The translations under genes were made by a program, and so were the position numbers. This document shows positions 1 to 6,928 of a stretch of 7,334 nt of DNA, piece by piece. The notes beneath the pieces are model-generated. The model searched no databases. It was not told the origin of the DNA and was given only the letters and a program-made list of their open reading frames with translations. The stretch's first letter is position 1; the number at the start of each line of letters is the position of its first letter. This stretch comes from Actinomycetes bacterium (GTDB taxonomy: Bacteria > Actinomycetota > Acidimicrobiia > Acidimicrobiales > RAAP-2), in contig JAJYMD010000231.1 of the NCBI GenBank assembly GCA_021787255.1, positions 1-7,334 of the forward strand, read 5' to 3'.

Positions 1-1002
1 ACCGCGGCGTACGACGCGGCGATCGTGTCGTGGTTCGACGGCGACGACCCCCTCCCCCCGACCCTCCATCTCACCTACGAGCGCGCCGAGATCTGCCGTT
101 ACGGCGAGAACCCCCACCAGCGGGGCGCGCGCTACCGCTCGGGCCCCGGCTGGTGGGACGGCGTGGTGCAGCACGGAGGTACCGCGCTCTCCTACCTGAA
201 CGTCTTCGACGCGGACGCAGCCTGGCGTCTGGTCCACGAGGTCGCCGCGGACGCCGGGGGCCGTCCGGCCGCCGTCATCGTGAAGCACGCCAATCCGTGC
301 GGCGCGGCGGTCGGCGGCGACCTCCTCAGCGCGTACGCCCGGGCCCTCGAAGGCGACCCCGTCTCGGCGTTCGGCGGCGTGGTGGCGCTCTCGGGCGAGG
401 TCGCCGACGACGTGGCCGAGGAGGTGGCACGAGGGCCGCAGGCCGACGTCATCGTCGCGGGCGGCTACACGCCCGGCGCGATCGAGCGGCTCGCCGAGCG
501 CCGCAAGGCCACCCGCCTTCTGTCGGCGCCCGCGCCGGAGGCCCCCGGGCGCCAGCTGCGCACGCTCGGCGCGGCGGCCCTCGTCCAGGATCCCGACGAG
601 CTCGCGGTCCTGCCCGGCGGCTGGCAGGTGGCGAGCGCGCGCGTGCCCACCGAGGCCGAGTGGGCGGACCTCGCCCTCGCCTGGCGCCTGTGCGCGCGCA
701 CCTCCTCCAACGCGATCGTCGTCGCCACCGGGGGGCAGGTGGTCGGCGTGGGGGCGGGGCAGCAGTCGCGCGTGGTCGCGGCGGAGCTCGCGGTCGCCAA
801 GGCCGGGGCACGCGCGGCCGGTGCGGCGGCGGCGAGCGACGGGTTCTTCCCGTTCCCCGACGGCCTCGAGGTGCTCGCGCGGGCCGGCGTCAGCGCGGTC
901 GTGCAGCCCGGGGGCTCGCTGCGCGACGGCGAGGTGCTCGCGGCCGCGGACGCGGCGGGCGTCGCGATGGTGCTCACCGGCGAACGCCACTTTTGGCATT
1001 GA
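1..1002 (+). CDS. purH: Bifunctional AICAR formyltransferase/IMP cyclohydrolase, C-terminal part (5' truncated by window edge)
   Basis: PurH carries out the last two steps of IMP synthesis: formyl transfer from 10-formyl-THF to AICAR, then ring closure. The frame is open from base 1 and begins with TAAYDAAI, which lies near residue 190 of E. coli PurH. The N-terminal cyclohydrolase domain is therefore outside the window and almost the whole formyltransferase domain is inside. Visible motifs in order are RYGENPHQ, the catalytic KHANPCG (Lys codon 283-285, His codon 286-288), [28 protein letters not shown] and QPGGSLRD. The protein ends RHFWH, where the family usually ends RHFRH. About 333 codons are present, fitting a full length of roughly 510-525. 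The stop at 1000-1002 overlaps the folD start, and the folate product and substrate link it to folD. Identification is secure; only the true start cannot be seen. Confidence 0.97.
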   Translation, partial: TAAYDAAIVSWFDGDDPLPPTLHLTYERAEICRYGENPHQRGARYRSGPGWWDGVVQHGGTALSYLNVFDADAAWRLVHEVAADAGGRPAAVIVKHANPCGAAVGGDLLSAYARALEGDPVSAFGGVVALSGEVADDVAEEVARGPQADVIVAGGYTPGAIERLAERRKATRLLSAPAPEAPGRQLRTLGAAALVQDPDELAVLPGGWQVASARVPTEAEWADLALAWRLCARTSSNAIVVATGGQVVGVGAGQQSRVVAAELAVAKAGARAAGAAAASDGFFPFPDGLEVLARAGVSAVVQPGGSLRDGEVLAAADAAGVAMVLTGERHFWH

Positions 1003-1868
1003 CCGCGCGCCTCCTCGACGGAGAGCGCGTCGCGGCGCAGGTCCGCGCCGACGTGGCCCGGCGTGTGGAGCGGCTCCTCGCCCGGGGGATCCGCCCGGGG
1101 CTCGGGACCGTGCTCGTGGGTGACGACCCGGCGAGCGCCCGGTACGTCGAGATGAAGATCGCGGACTCCGCCGAAGTGGGGATCTCGAGCGTCCACGAGC
1201 ACCTCCCCGCCGACGCGTCGCAGCAGGAGGTGGAGGCGGTCGTCGCGCGCCTGAACGCGGATCCGCGGGTGCACGCCTACATCGTGCAGCTGCCGCTGCC
1301 CGCCCACCTCGACACCGAGCAAGTGCTCGTCGCGGTCGACCCGGCGAAGGACGCGGACGGGCTCCACCCAGTGAACCTCGGGCGCCTCGTCGCGGGCCGC
1401 CCGGAGGTCCTGCCCTGCACGCCGATCGGCGTCGTGGAGCTGCTCGCCGCCCACGGAGTCCCCGTGGAAGGCCGCCACGTGGTCGTGATCGGCCGGGGGC
1501 TCACCGTCGGCCGGCCTCTCGCGCTGCTGCTCTCCTCGAAGAGGCCCGGCTGCAACGCGGCCGTCACCGTGGTGCACACGGGCGTCGAGGACCTGGCGGG
1601 GCTCGTGCGGTCGGGTCATGTCGTCGTCGCGGCGGCGGGGCGTGCCGGGCTGGTCACGCCCGGCATGGTGAGGCCCGGTGCGGCGGTGGTGGGCGTGGGG
1701 ACCTCGTTCGAAGGGCGTCGGCTCCTCTCCGACGTGGAGGAGTCGGTCGCCGAGGTGGCGGGTTGGATCACCCCGCGCATCGGCGGCGTCGGTCCCATGA
1801 CGCGCGCGATGCTGCTGCGCAACTGCGTGCTCGCCGCCGAGCGGTCCGCAGCTACCATCGGCGGGTGA
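999..1868 (+). CDS. folD: Bifunctional methylene-THF dehydrogenase / methenyl-THF cyclohydrolase
   Basis: FolD is a cytosolic NADP-dependent enzyme that interconverts 5,10-methylene-THF, 5,10-methenyl-THF and 10-formyl-THF. The 289-residue length is typical. Catalytic and folate-site residues are visible: Y49 and K53 in RYVEMK, Q97 in IVQLPLP, and D120 in [14 protein letters not shown]; these match K54, Q98 and D121 of E. coli. The NADP loop GRGLTVGRP (165-173) is the actinobacterial form. Near the C-terminus the usual PGGVGPMT reads IGGVGPMT (I261), an unusual change. The start is TTG at 999, sharing TTGA with the purH stop. It gives the family N-terminus TARLLDG; no other in-frame start fits, and no Shine-Dalgarno is evident, so coupling to purH translation is inferred. 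The same frame is open upstream as an Arg/Pro-rich shadow of purH, which is not part of this gene. The stop overlaps the metF start. Confidence 0.96.
   Translation: MTARLLDGERVAAQVRADVARRVERLLARGIRPGLGTVLVGDDPASARYVEMKIADSAEVGISSVHEHLPADASQQEVEAVVARLNADPRVHAYIVQLPLPAHLDTEQVLVAVDPAKDADGLHPVNLGRLVAGRPEVLPCTPIGVVELLAAHGVPVEGRHVVVIGRGLTVGRPLALLLSSKRPGCNAAVTVVHTGVEDLAGLVRSGHVVVAAAGRAGLVTPGMVRPGAAVVGVGTSFEGRRLLSDVEESVAEVAGWITPRIGGVGPMTRAMLLRNCVLAAERSAATIGG
1853..1858 (+). promoter_or_regulatory. Possible -10 box (TACCAT) just before metF
   Basis: TACCAT fits the actinobacterial TANNNT -10 pattern and ends 6 nt before the metF GTG, the spacing expected for a leaderless transcript. It lies in the last codons of folD. 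No recognisable -35 is present, and six-base matches of this kind occur by chance, so this is only a candidate for an internal promoter. Confidence 0.2.
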
Positions 1869-2827
1869 CCCGGATCGCGGACCTCCTCGCGGCGGGAAAG
1901 ACCTGGTCCTTCGAGTTCTTCCCGCCTCGCAGCGACGCCGAGCAGGCGACGCTCACGCGCACCTTGCACGACCTCGAGCCTCTCGGGCCGTCCTTCGTGT
2001 CGGTCACCTACCGCGGCAGCGCCGCGTCCCGGCGGCGCACCTACGAGGTCGTGACCGCGATGCTGCACGTCACGAGGCTCACGCCGATGGCGCACCTGAC
2101 CTGCGTCGGCCACACCCGTCTCGAGCTCGCCGAGATCCTCGTCGAGTACCGCAAGGCCGGCGTCGAGAACCTCATGGCCCTCGGTGGCGACCCGCTCGCG
2201 ACAGCCGAAGACGGCCAGGGAGAGCTCGCCCACGCGTTCGAGCTGGTCCAGCTCGCGAGAGCGATCGGCGGCTTCTCGATCGGCGTCGCCGCCCATCCAG
2301 CCGGCCATCCCGCGTCGGCGGACCTGGACACGGACCGTGCTCACCTTGCAGAGAAGCTCGAGCTGGCCGACTTCGCGATCACGCAGTTCTTCTTCGAGGC
2401 CGAGCAGTACAGAGGGCTCGTGGAGGACCTCGCCCGCCGTGGGCTCACCAAGCCGGTGCTGCCGGGCATCATGCCGGTGACGTCGCTTGCGTCGATCCCC
2501 CGGATGGCCGAGATGGGCTCGCCGGTGCCCCGATGGGCCCAGGCCCGCCTGCAGGCGGCGGCGGAAACGGGCGGGGACGACGCGGTGCGCGCCGAGGGCA
2601 TCGCGATGGCAACCGAGCTGTGCCGGGACGTGCTCGAGCTGGGCGCGCCGGGCCTGCACTTCTACACGCTGAACCGCTCGACCGCGACGCGCGAGATCTA
2701 CCGGTCCCTCGGCCTCTCCCCCACTCCTCAGCCGGACGTCCCTGGCACGCCCAGCGTCTCCAGCGCGGCGTTGAGCGTGGGCGACGGGCGCATCACGGCG
2801 GCGGCCCGGCCGGGGTCCGGGTGGTAG
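1865..2827 (+). CDS. metF: Methylenetetrahydrofolate reductase (MetF-like)
   Basis: MTHFR is an FAD enzyme that reduces 5,10-methylene-THF to 5-methyl-THF for methionine synthesis. The start is GTG at 1865, overlapping the folD stop (GTGA) and giving [21 protein letters not shown]17 in FEFFPPR corresponds to catalytic Glu28 of E. coli. Further family blocks are VSVTY (45-49), [10 protein letters not shown] (74-83), GGDP (107-110, D109 matching E. coli Asp120), [35 protein letters not shown] and [10 protein letters not shown]. Two oddities stand out. The FAD-site RGD is GGD, and the loop after VTY is [10 protein letters not shown] rather than the usual Gly-rich GxxGSxRDRT-like form. The protein has 320 residues. 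Family similarity ends near residue 284 (base about 2716), and the last 36 residues run on, 33 of them antisense to the icd 3' end. The family is secure; the function of the tail is unknown. Confidence 0.93.
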   Translation: MTRIADLLAAGKTWSFEFFPPRSDAEQATLTRTLHDLEPLGPSFVSVTYRGSAASRRRTYEVVTAMLHVTRLTPMAHLTCVGHTRLELAEILVEYRKAGVENLMALGGDPLATAEDGQGELAHAFELVQLARAIGGFSIGVAAHPAGHPASADLDTDRAHLAEKLELADFAITQFFFEAEQYRGLVEDLARRGLTKPVLPGIMPVTSLASIPRMAEMGSPVPRWAQARLQAAAETGGDDAVRAEGIAMATELCRDVLELGAPGLHFYTLNRSTATREIYRSLGLSPTPQPDVPGTPSVSSAALSVGDGRITAAARPGSGW

Positions 2828-4965
2828 TAGCCGCCCAGGTCGACAGGTGCTCCCTGGACCGAGAGCAGCTCGTCCACGATCACCTGCTCGCCGTCCGCCA
2901 GCGTCTTGGCGAGCCCGGAGAAGGTCGATGCCAGCGCGAGGTCCTCGGTCTGGCCCGCCAGCTCCTGGGCCCAGAACAGGGCGAGGAAGAAGTGGCTGCC
3001 TCGGTTGTCGACGCCTCCCACCTTCCGGCCCGGTGACTTCATCTCGTCCAAGAGCCGCTCGGTCGCCTTGTCGAGCGTCCTGGCCAGGACGCCGACGCGC
3101 GGATTGCCCGCCTTCTCGGCGAGCAGCGCGAGGCTGACCGCGAGCGCGAGGAACTCGCCGAGGCTGTCCCATCGCAGGAAGTTCTCTTCCAGGAGCTGCT
3201 GGACGTGCTTGGGCGCCGAGCCGCCGGCCCCCGTCTCGAACAGCGCGCCGCCGGCGAGCAGCGGCACGATCGAGAGCATCTTGGCGCTCGTGCCCACCTC
3301 CATGATCGGGAAGAGGTCCGTCAGGTAGTCCCTCAGGACGTTGCCGGTCACCGAGATCGTGTCCTCGCCCCGTCGCATTCGCGCGAGCGCGTGCGCGGTG
3401 GCCGCGGCGGGCTCCATGATCTCGATGGAGAGGCCCTCGGTGTCCTCGTGCGCCAGTGCGGCGTGGACCTTCTCGAGCAGCTTCGCGTCGTGCGGGCGCG
3501 TCTCGTCGAGCCAGAACACCGCCGGGTCCCCGCTCTCGCGGGCCCGGCGGACCGCGAGCTGCACCCAGTTCGTCACCGCAAGGTCGGTGGTCCGGCAGAC
3601 ACGGAAGATGTCACCCTCGGACACCGGCTGCTCGAGGAGCGGCGTGCCGGTCCGGTCGAGGACCCGGACCGTGCCGGCGACGGGGATCTCGAAGGTGGTG
3701 TCGTGGCTGCCGTACTCCTCGGCCGCCTGGGCCATGAGCCCGACGTTGGGCACCGAGCCGATCGTCGCCGGGTCCAGCGCGCCGTGCGTCCGGCAGTCGT
3801 CGACGAAGACCTTGTAGACGCCCGAGTAGCTGCTGTCGGGGATCACCGCCAAGGTGTCCGCCTCCTCGCCGTCGGGACCGGACATGTGGCCGGAGTTGCG
3901 GATCATCGCGGGCATCGAGGCGTCGATGATGACCGAGTTCGGCACGTGGAGGTTCGTGATGCCTCGGGCCGCGTCGACCATCGCGAGGCGAGGTCCCGCG
4001 GCCGCCTCTTCGTCGAAGGAGGCCCGGATCTGCTCGCCGCCGGGCACCGAGGCGAGGCCGTCGAAGATGGCCGCCAGCCCGTCGGCCGGGTCGAGGCCGG
4101 CGGCGGCGATCGCGTCGCCGTAGCGGCCGAAGGTCCGAGGGAAGAGCGCGCGGATCACGTGGCCGAAGATGATGGGGTCGGAGACCTTCATCATCGTCGC
4201 CTTGAGGTGGACGGAGAAGAGGACGCCTTGCTCCTTCGCGCGTGCCGCCTGGGCGGCGACGAAGCGCGTCAGGGCGTCGACCCGCATGACCGCGGCATCG
4301 ACGATCTCGCCGGCTTCCACCGGCACCTCGTCGGCCAGCGCGTGGGTCTCCCCGCCGCGGGTCACGAGCTCGATCCGCAGGGAGCCGGTCTCCGCCACGA
4401 CCGCTGATCTCTCGGTGTGGCGGAAGTCGTCGTCGGCCATCGAAACCACGTCCGTCTTCGAAGCGGGTGTCCACGCGCCCATCCAGTGCGGGTGCGCCCG
4501 GGCGTGGTTCTTGACCGGAGCGGGGACCCGCCGGTCCGAATTCCCCTGGCGCAGCACAGGGTTCACCGCGCTGCCCTTGACGGCGTCGTAGCGGGAGCGC
4601 ACGTCGCGCTCTTCGGCGTCGGCGGGGCTCTCGGGGTAGTCGGGCACCGCGTACCCCTGTCCCTGGAGCTCCGCGATCGCGGCGCGCAGCTGAGGCACCG
4701 ACGCCGAGATGTTCGGCAACTTGATGATGTTGGCCTCCGGGCTCGAGGTGAGCGCCCGCAGCTCGGCCAGCGCGTCCGGGACGCGCTGGTCCTCGCGGAG
4801 TCGGTCGGGGAAGGCGGCGAGGACACGACCGGCGAGCGAGATGTCCCGCGTCTCGACGGTGGCGCCCGCGGTGGCCGCGAAGGCGCGCACGATCGGGAGC
4901 AGCGAGTAGGTCGCGAGCGCCGGCGCTTCGTCGGGGTAGGTGTAGATGATGGTCGATCTGGTCAC
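2728..4965 (-). CDS. icd: Monomeric NADP-dependent isocitrate dehydrogenase
   Basis: This enzyme oxidatively decarboxylates isocitrate to 2-oxoglutarate and makes NADPH in the citric acid cycle. It is the large single-chain type (about 740 residues; 745 here), as in Azotobacter vinelandii and Corynebacterium, not the short dimeric type. Landmarks fall at nearly the Azotobacter numbers: [13 protein letters not shown] (12-24), [26 protein letters not shown], substrate Ser132 in [14 protein letters not shown] (142-146), Lys255 in SVHLK, metal ligand Asp348 in [12 protein letters not shown], Arg545/Asp546/Asp550 in LRDYLTD, and the NADP-site His587, Arg598 and Arg647. All visible key residues are intact. 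The conserved C-terminus GGYYHPDP...[11 protein letters not shown] confirms the end. The start is GTG at 4965, with GGAG 4 nt upstream. It is convergent with metF (100-bp overlap) and divergent from mdh. Confidence 0.97.
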   Translation of the reverse strand: MTRSTIIYTYPDEAPALATYSLLPIVRAFAATAGATVETRDISLAGRVLAAFPDRLREDQRVPDALAELRALTSSPEANIIKLPNISASVPQLRAAIAELQGQGYAVPDYPESPADAEERDVRSRYDAVKGSAVNPVLRQGNSDRRVPAPVKNHARAHPHWMGAWTPASKTDVVSMADDDFRHTERSAVVAETGSLRIELVTRGGETHALADEVPVEAGEIVDAAVMRVDALTRFVAAQAARAKEQGVLFSVHLKATMMKVSDPIIFGHVIRALFPRTFGRYGDAIAAAGLDPADGLAAIFDGLASVPGGEQIRASFDEEAAAGPRLAMVDAARGITNLHVPNSVIIDASMPAMIRNSGHMSGPDGEEADTLAVIPDSSYSGVYKVFVDDCRTHGALDPATIGSVPNVGLMAQAAEEYGSHDTTFEIPVAGTVRVLDRTGTPLLEQPVSEGDIFRVCRTTDLAVTNWVQLAVRRARESGDPAVFWLDETRPHDAKLLEKVHAALAHEDTEGLSIEIMEPAAATAHALARMRRGEDTISVTGNVLRDYLTDLFPIMEVGTSAKMLSIVPLLAGGALFETGAGGSAPKHVQQLLEENFLRWDSLGEFLALAVSLALLAEKAGNPRVGVLARTLDKATERLLDEMKSPGRKVGGVDNRGSHFFLALFWAQELAGQTEDLALASTFSGLAKTLADGEQVIVDELLSVQGAPVDLGGYYHPDPGRAAAVMRPSPTLNAALETLGVPGTSG

Positions 4966-4969
4966 GGTG

Positions 4970-4973
4970 CTCC
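4970..4973 (-). promoter_or_regulatory. Ribosome binding site of icd (GGAG)
   Basis: On the - strand GCGGAG precedes the GTG by 4 nt. The spacing is rather short, but this is the only purine-rich element near the start, and the N-terminus it implies ([20 protein letters not shown]) matches the family. It supports GTG 4965 as the start. Confidence 0.5.
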
Positions 4974-5092
4974 GCTTCGCGTCGGGTCGGGTGGCGTCGA
5001 GTGGTCGGACGACCCCTCCGGGTCACAAGATCACCACGTCACGGCGGCGGCCGCCAACCGGATGCGCTTCGAAGGGCGCGAGCGGCACAAGG

Positions 5093-5098
5093 TAACGT
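5093..5098 (+). promoter_or_regulatory. Candidate -10 box (TAACGT) for a leaderless mdh transcript
   Basis: TAACGT fits TANNNT and ends 7 nt before the mdh ATG, so transcription would begin at or next to the start codon. There is no good Shine-Dalgarno close to the ATG, which agrees with leaderless expression. A weak TTCGAA at 5068-5073 with a 19-bp spacer is the only -35-like element. Confidence 0.4.
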
Positions 5099-5105
5099 GC
5101 GGGTC

Positions 5106-6104
5106 ATGGCCTCACCTTCCCCGGTCCACGTCACGGTCACCGGCGCAGCCGGCCAGATCGGCTACTCGCTGCTCTTCCGGATCGCCTCCGGCCAGCTGCT
5201 CGGCGAGGACCAGCCGCTGGTGCTCCGCCTGCTCGAGATCGAGCCGGCGATGAAGGCGCTCGAGGGCGTGGTCATGGAGCTCGACGACTGCGCGTTCCCG
5301 CTCCTCGCCGGGGTGGTCGCCACGGCGGACCTGAAGACCGCCTTCGACGGGACGTCGTGGGCCCTGCTCGTCGGGTCGGTCCCGCGCAAGGCCGGCATGG
5401 AGCGTGGCGACCTGCTCGGGGTGAACGGGGGGATCTTCAAGCCGCAGGGCCAGGCGATCGCGGCGCACGCCGCGTCCGACGTCCGCGTGCTGGTCGTCGG
5501 GAACCCCTGCAACACGAACTGCCTGATCGCCCGCTCGAACGCGCCGGAGGTGCCCGCGGATCGCTGGTTCTCGATGACCCGGCTCGACGAGAACCGCGCC
5601 GACACCCAGCTCGCGCGCCGCGCGGGGGTGCCGGTCACCTCGGTCACGAACCTCGCTGTCTGGGGCAACCACTCCTCGACGCAGTACCCCGACTTCCAGA
5701 ACGCCCGGATCGACGGCCGGCCCGCGCCCGAGGTGATCGGAGACCGTGCGTGGCTGGAGGGCGAGTTCCTCACCACCGTGCAGCAGCGTGGCGCCGCCGT
5801 CATCGGCGCGCGCGGGGCGTCCTCGGCCGCGTCCGCGGCCAGCGCGGCGATCGACACGGTGGTCGGGCTGCGCAGCGCGACGCCCGAGGGGGACTGCGTG
5901 TCGGTGGCGGTGGCGAGCTCCGGAGAGTACGGCGTCCCCGAGGGGCTCCAGTTCGGGATGCCGGTGCGCGCGGACGGGCGTGGCGGGTGGTCGGTGGCCG
6001 AAGGGTTCACGCACGACGCGTTCGCGCTCGAGCGGATCCGGGTGACGACCGAGGAGCTCCTCGCCGAGCGGGCGGAAGTGGAGGCGATGGGTCTCCTCGG
6101 TTGA
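5106..6104 (+). CDS. mdh: Malate dehydrogenase (NAD-dependent, cytosolic/actinobacterial type)
   Basis: MDH interconverts malate and oxaloacetate in the citric acid cycle. The 332-residue length is typical of the actinobacterial/Thermus/cytosolic group. The nucleotide-binding loop is [18 protein letters not shown] (G13, G16, G19), followed by [20 protein letters not shown]. Substrate arginines are R94 and R100 in [13 protein letters not shown]. The catalytic pair is D161 in TRLDENR (with R164) and H189 in [25 protein letters not shown] (237-250) and YGVPEGL (275-281) are also family blocks. The NAD-site NPANTNA of relatives reads NPCNTNC here (C135, C139). ATG 5106 was chosen because it gives the family N-terminus; a GTG at 5097 and open frame upstream are in frame but extend beyond it. 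The gene is divergent from icd and is followed directly by a strong GC hairpin. Confidence 0.97.
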   Translation: MASPSPVHVTVTGAAGQIGYSLLFRIASGQLLGEDQPLVLRLLEIEPAMKALEGVVMELDDCAFPLLAGVVATADLKTAFDGTSWALLVGSVPRKAGMERGDLLGVNGGIFKPQGQAIAAHAASDVRVLVVGNPCNTNCLIARSNAPEVPADRWFSMTRLDENRADTQLARRAGVPVTSVTNLAVWGNHSSTQYPDFQNARIDGRPAPEVIGDRAWLEGEFLTTVQQRGAAVIGARGASSAASAASAAIDTVVGLRSATPEGDCVSVAVASSGEYGVPEGLQFGMPVRADGRGGWSVAEGFTHDAFALERIRVTTEELLAERAEVEAMGLLG

Positions 6105-6107
6105 GAG

Positions 6108-6141
6108 CGTCCCCGCGAGCGCCTGAGCGGCCGCGGGGACG
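6108..6141. terminator. GC-rich hairpin downstream of mdh
   Basis: A perfect 10-bp stem, CGTCCCCGCG (6108-6117) and CGCGGGGACG (6132-6141), encloses a 14-nt loop and begins 3 nt after the mdh stop. There is no T tract on either side, as is common for terminators of high-GC actinobacteria. Lying between convergent genes, it could act in both directions. Confidence 0.7.
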
Positions 6142-6168
6142 AGGGGTCGCGTGCGCGGGTGCGTCCGA

Positions 6169-6195
6169 CGGGCGAGCGCCCGGGCGCGACGCCCG
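6169..6195 (-). terminator. Overlapping short hairpins downstream of the leftward sdhB-SCP2-orf set
   Basis: CGGGCG-CGA-CGCCCG (6181-6195, 6-bp stem) and CGGGC-GAGC-GCCCG (6169-6182, 5-bp stem) overlap by two bases and would be mutually exclusive. They lie 15-42 nt beyond the stop of the 73-residue gene, so they may end that transcript. The stems are short and lack a T tract, and in such GC-rich DNA they could be chance. Confidence 0.3.
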
Positions 6196-6210
6196 CCAGG
6201 TGGCGGAGCG

Positions 6211-6432
6211 CTACTGGGCGGCCGGGGCGGTGCGCTGGGGGATCTCGATCCCCGCGCTCGTGAGGAAGCGAAGCTTCTTCGCCACCGTGTCCTGCCAGAC
6301 GACCATCTCCGCGTCGAAGTGCGAGCGGTTGCCTTCCTCGCAGGCGTGCTCGACTTCGTCGAACGCCGCGTCCTCGGCGTCGAGGAGCTGACGGTACCGG
6401 AGGAGGAAGTGGTCGTCGATCGGCTGGTGCAC
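6211..6432 (-). CDS. Small acidic hypothetical protein (73 aa)
   Basis: I do not recognise this protein. The start is GTG at 6432 (MHQPIDDHFLL...) and the stop is TAG. Translation is supported by GGGAGG exactly 6 nt upstream, the best Shine-Dalgarno in the window. The sequence reads as mostly amphipathic helix: YRQLLDAEDAAFDEVEHACEE (about 13-33), then NRSHFDAEMVVWQDTVAKKL, ending in a Pro/Ala-rich tail. It has many Asp/Glu, two Trp/Tyr anchor positions, one Cys (C31), no signal peptide and no membrane segment, so a small soluble helical protein is inferred. It follows the SCP2-like gene on the same strand with a 52-nt gap and ends facing mdh. It may be part of the sdhB operon or have its own promoter. 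The antisense frames here are Arg-rich shadows and less likely to be real. Confidence 0.75.
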   Translation of the reverse strand: MHQPIDDHFLLRYRQLLDAEDAAFDEVEHACEEGNRSHFDAEMVVWQDTVAKKLRFLTSAGIEIPQRTAPAAQ

Positions 6433-6438
6433 AGCACG

Positions 6439-6444
6439 CCTCCC
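6439..6444 (-). promoter_or_regulatory. Strong ribosome binding site (GGGAGG) of the 73-aa gene
   Basis: GGGAGG on the - strand lies 6 nt before the GTG at 6432. This near-ideal anti-16S match and spacing fixes the start and is the main evidence that the small gene is translated. Confidence 0.75.
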
Positions 6445-6457
6445 GGGTCCTGGGCCC

Positions 6458-6477
6458 GCCGGTCACGGGCCGGTCAC
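6458..6477. repeat. Direct repeat GCCGGTCAC x2, 11-bp period
   Basis: Two perfect 9-bp copies, at 6458-6466 and 6469-6477, are 11 bp apart start to start, about one helical turn. They lie between the SCP2-like gene and the 73-aa gene, just downstream of a possible -10 box. A regulator site is possible but unproven. Confidence 0.4.
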
Positions 6478-6481
6478 CCAG

Positions 6482-6487
6482 AGATTA
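6482..6487 (-). promoter_or_regulatory. Possible -10 box (TAATCT) for the 73-aa gene
   Basis: TAATCT on the - strand fits TANNNT and shares its TAA with the stop codon of the SCP2-like gene. It would start a transcript with a leader of roughly 40-45 nt holding the direct repeat and the ribosome binding site. No -35 was recognised. Confidence 0.25.
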
Positions 6488-6928
6488 CCCAGGCAGGGGC
6501 CGCTCCGACAGCCCTTCGAGGCGCCGAGCCACCGAGGCGAGCAGCGATTGCCCGCTGACCAGGACCGACACGTCTCCTCTGACCTTGACCCGTCCGGCGG
6601 CGAGGAGCCCGGCGGGATCGAGCTCGCCGCGGGCGACCAAGACCGCGTCCTCGTAGCGCACAGAGAGCGTCACCTCGCGCGCGGGCGTCCCGGGGCCCGG
6701 CGCACAAGGGCCCGGCTGCTCGGGGGGCTGGAGCTCAGGGGGCTGGCGCTCGAGGTGGACGCGGCCGTCTTCGACGCTGAGGGCCACGCGCACCGTCCCT
6801 TCGGGTCCGCCGTGGACCACCTGGAGCATCCGGAACGAGACGCCGCGCTCGGGCTCGAGCCCCGCCACGGCCTCGTTGAAGGCAGCGACCCACTCCTCGG
6901 AGTAGAGGCGCTCGGGCCGCGGCACCAT
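6485..6928 (-). CDS. SCP2-like sterol/lipid-carrier-fold protein (147 aa)
   Basis: The fold resembles SCP2 sterol-transfer domains, which hold hydrophobic ligands; no ligand or enzyme activity can be read from the sequence. Supporting segments are WVAAFNEAVAGL (13-24) as the first helix, the strand run VSFRMLQVVHGGPEGTVRVALSVEDGRVHLE, and the typical C-terminal block VTLSVRYEDAVLVARGELDPAGLLAAGRVKVRGDVSVL (86-123, split here by family strands), with the G(R/K)(V/I)KVxGD signature. Residues 62-83 are an unusual Pro-rich insert with PPELQPPEQPGP where relatives have a short turn. The ATG at 6928 shares its A with the TGA of the sdhB-type gene (TGATG), so coupled translation is inferred; no clear Shine-Dalgarno is present. 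The same frame stays open upstream to 7288, but that part is Arg/Pro-rich shadow of the iron-sulfur gene. No signal peptide or membrane segment is seen. Confidence 0.8.
   Translation of the reverse strand: MVPRPERLYSEEWVAAFNEAVAGLEPERGVSFRMLQVVHGGPEGTVRVALSVEDGRVHLERQPPELQPPEQPGPCAPGPGTPAREVTLSVRYEDAVLVARGELDPAGLLAAGRVKVRGDVSVLVSGQSLLASVARRLEGLSERPLPG

Larger units (their letters stand above)
4966..5105. promoter_or_regulatory. Divergent icd/mdh intergenic control region
   Basis: This 140-bp spacer must hold the promoters of both icd (leftward) and mdh (rightward). It contains a palindrome GACCC-CTCC-GGGTC at 5011-5024 and, partly overlapping it, three TCAC tetramers at exact 8-bp spacing (5023, 5031, 5039). 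No clear -10/-35 pair for icd was found. Regulatory roles are inferred from position only. Confidence 0.45.

Noticed and set aside
30..998. Upstream extension of the folD frame, which could suggest a fusion protein
   Set aside because: The extra 323 residues are almost all Arg/Gly/Pro/Ala shadow of purH; known FolD proteins begin at the TARLLDG point, reached from TTG 999.
465..1619. Long open frame on the - strand opposite purH and folD
   Set aside because: It is Arg/Ala/Pro-rich with no family motifs and lies opposite two well-conserved genes; it is a shadow frame of high-GC DNA.
2717..2760. Frameshift as the cause of the long MetF tail
   Set aside because: No nearby stop in another + frame would restore a normal-length end immediately after the conserved region; simple loss of a stop explains it as well.
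1616..3172. 518-codon open frame on the - strand opposite folD and metF
   Set aside because: Low-complexity Arg/Gly-rich translation, spanning parts of three identified genes.
3205..4407. 400-codon open frame on the + strand opposite icd
   Set aside because: Arg/His/Asp/Val-rich composition typical of antisense shadows; icd on the other strand has every family residue.
3611..5026. 471-codon open frame on the - strand overlapping icd in another frame
   Set aside because: Extremely Arg-rich; it overlaps the real icd frame and has no motif.
5001..5105. Longer mdh start (frame open from 5001, GTG at 5097)
   Set aside because: Extra residues are not present in related MDH proteins; ATG 5106 gives the family N-terminus, and the longer form would place a possible -10 box inside the coding region.
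5112..6437. Two long - strand open frames opposite mdh
   Set aside because: They cross the mdh terminator and the start of the 73-aa gene and show only biased composition.
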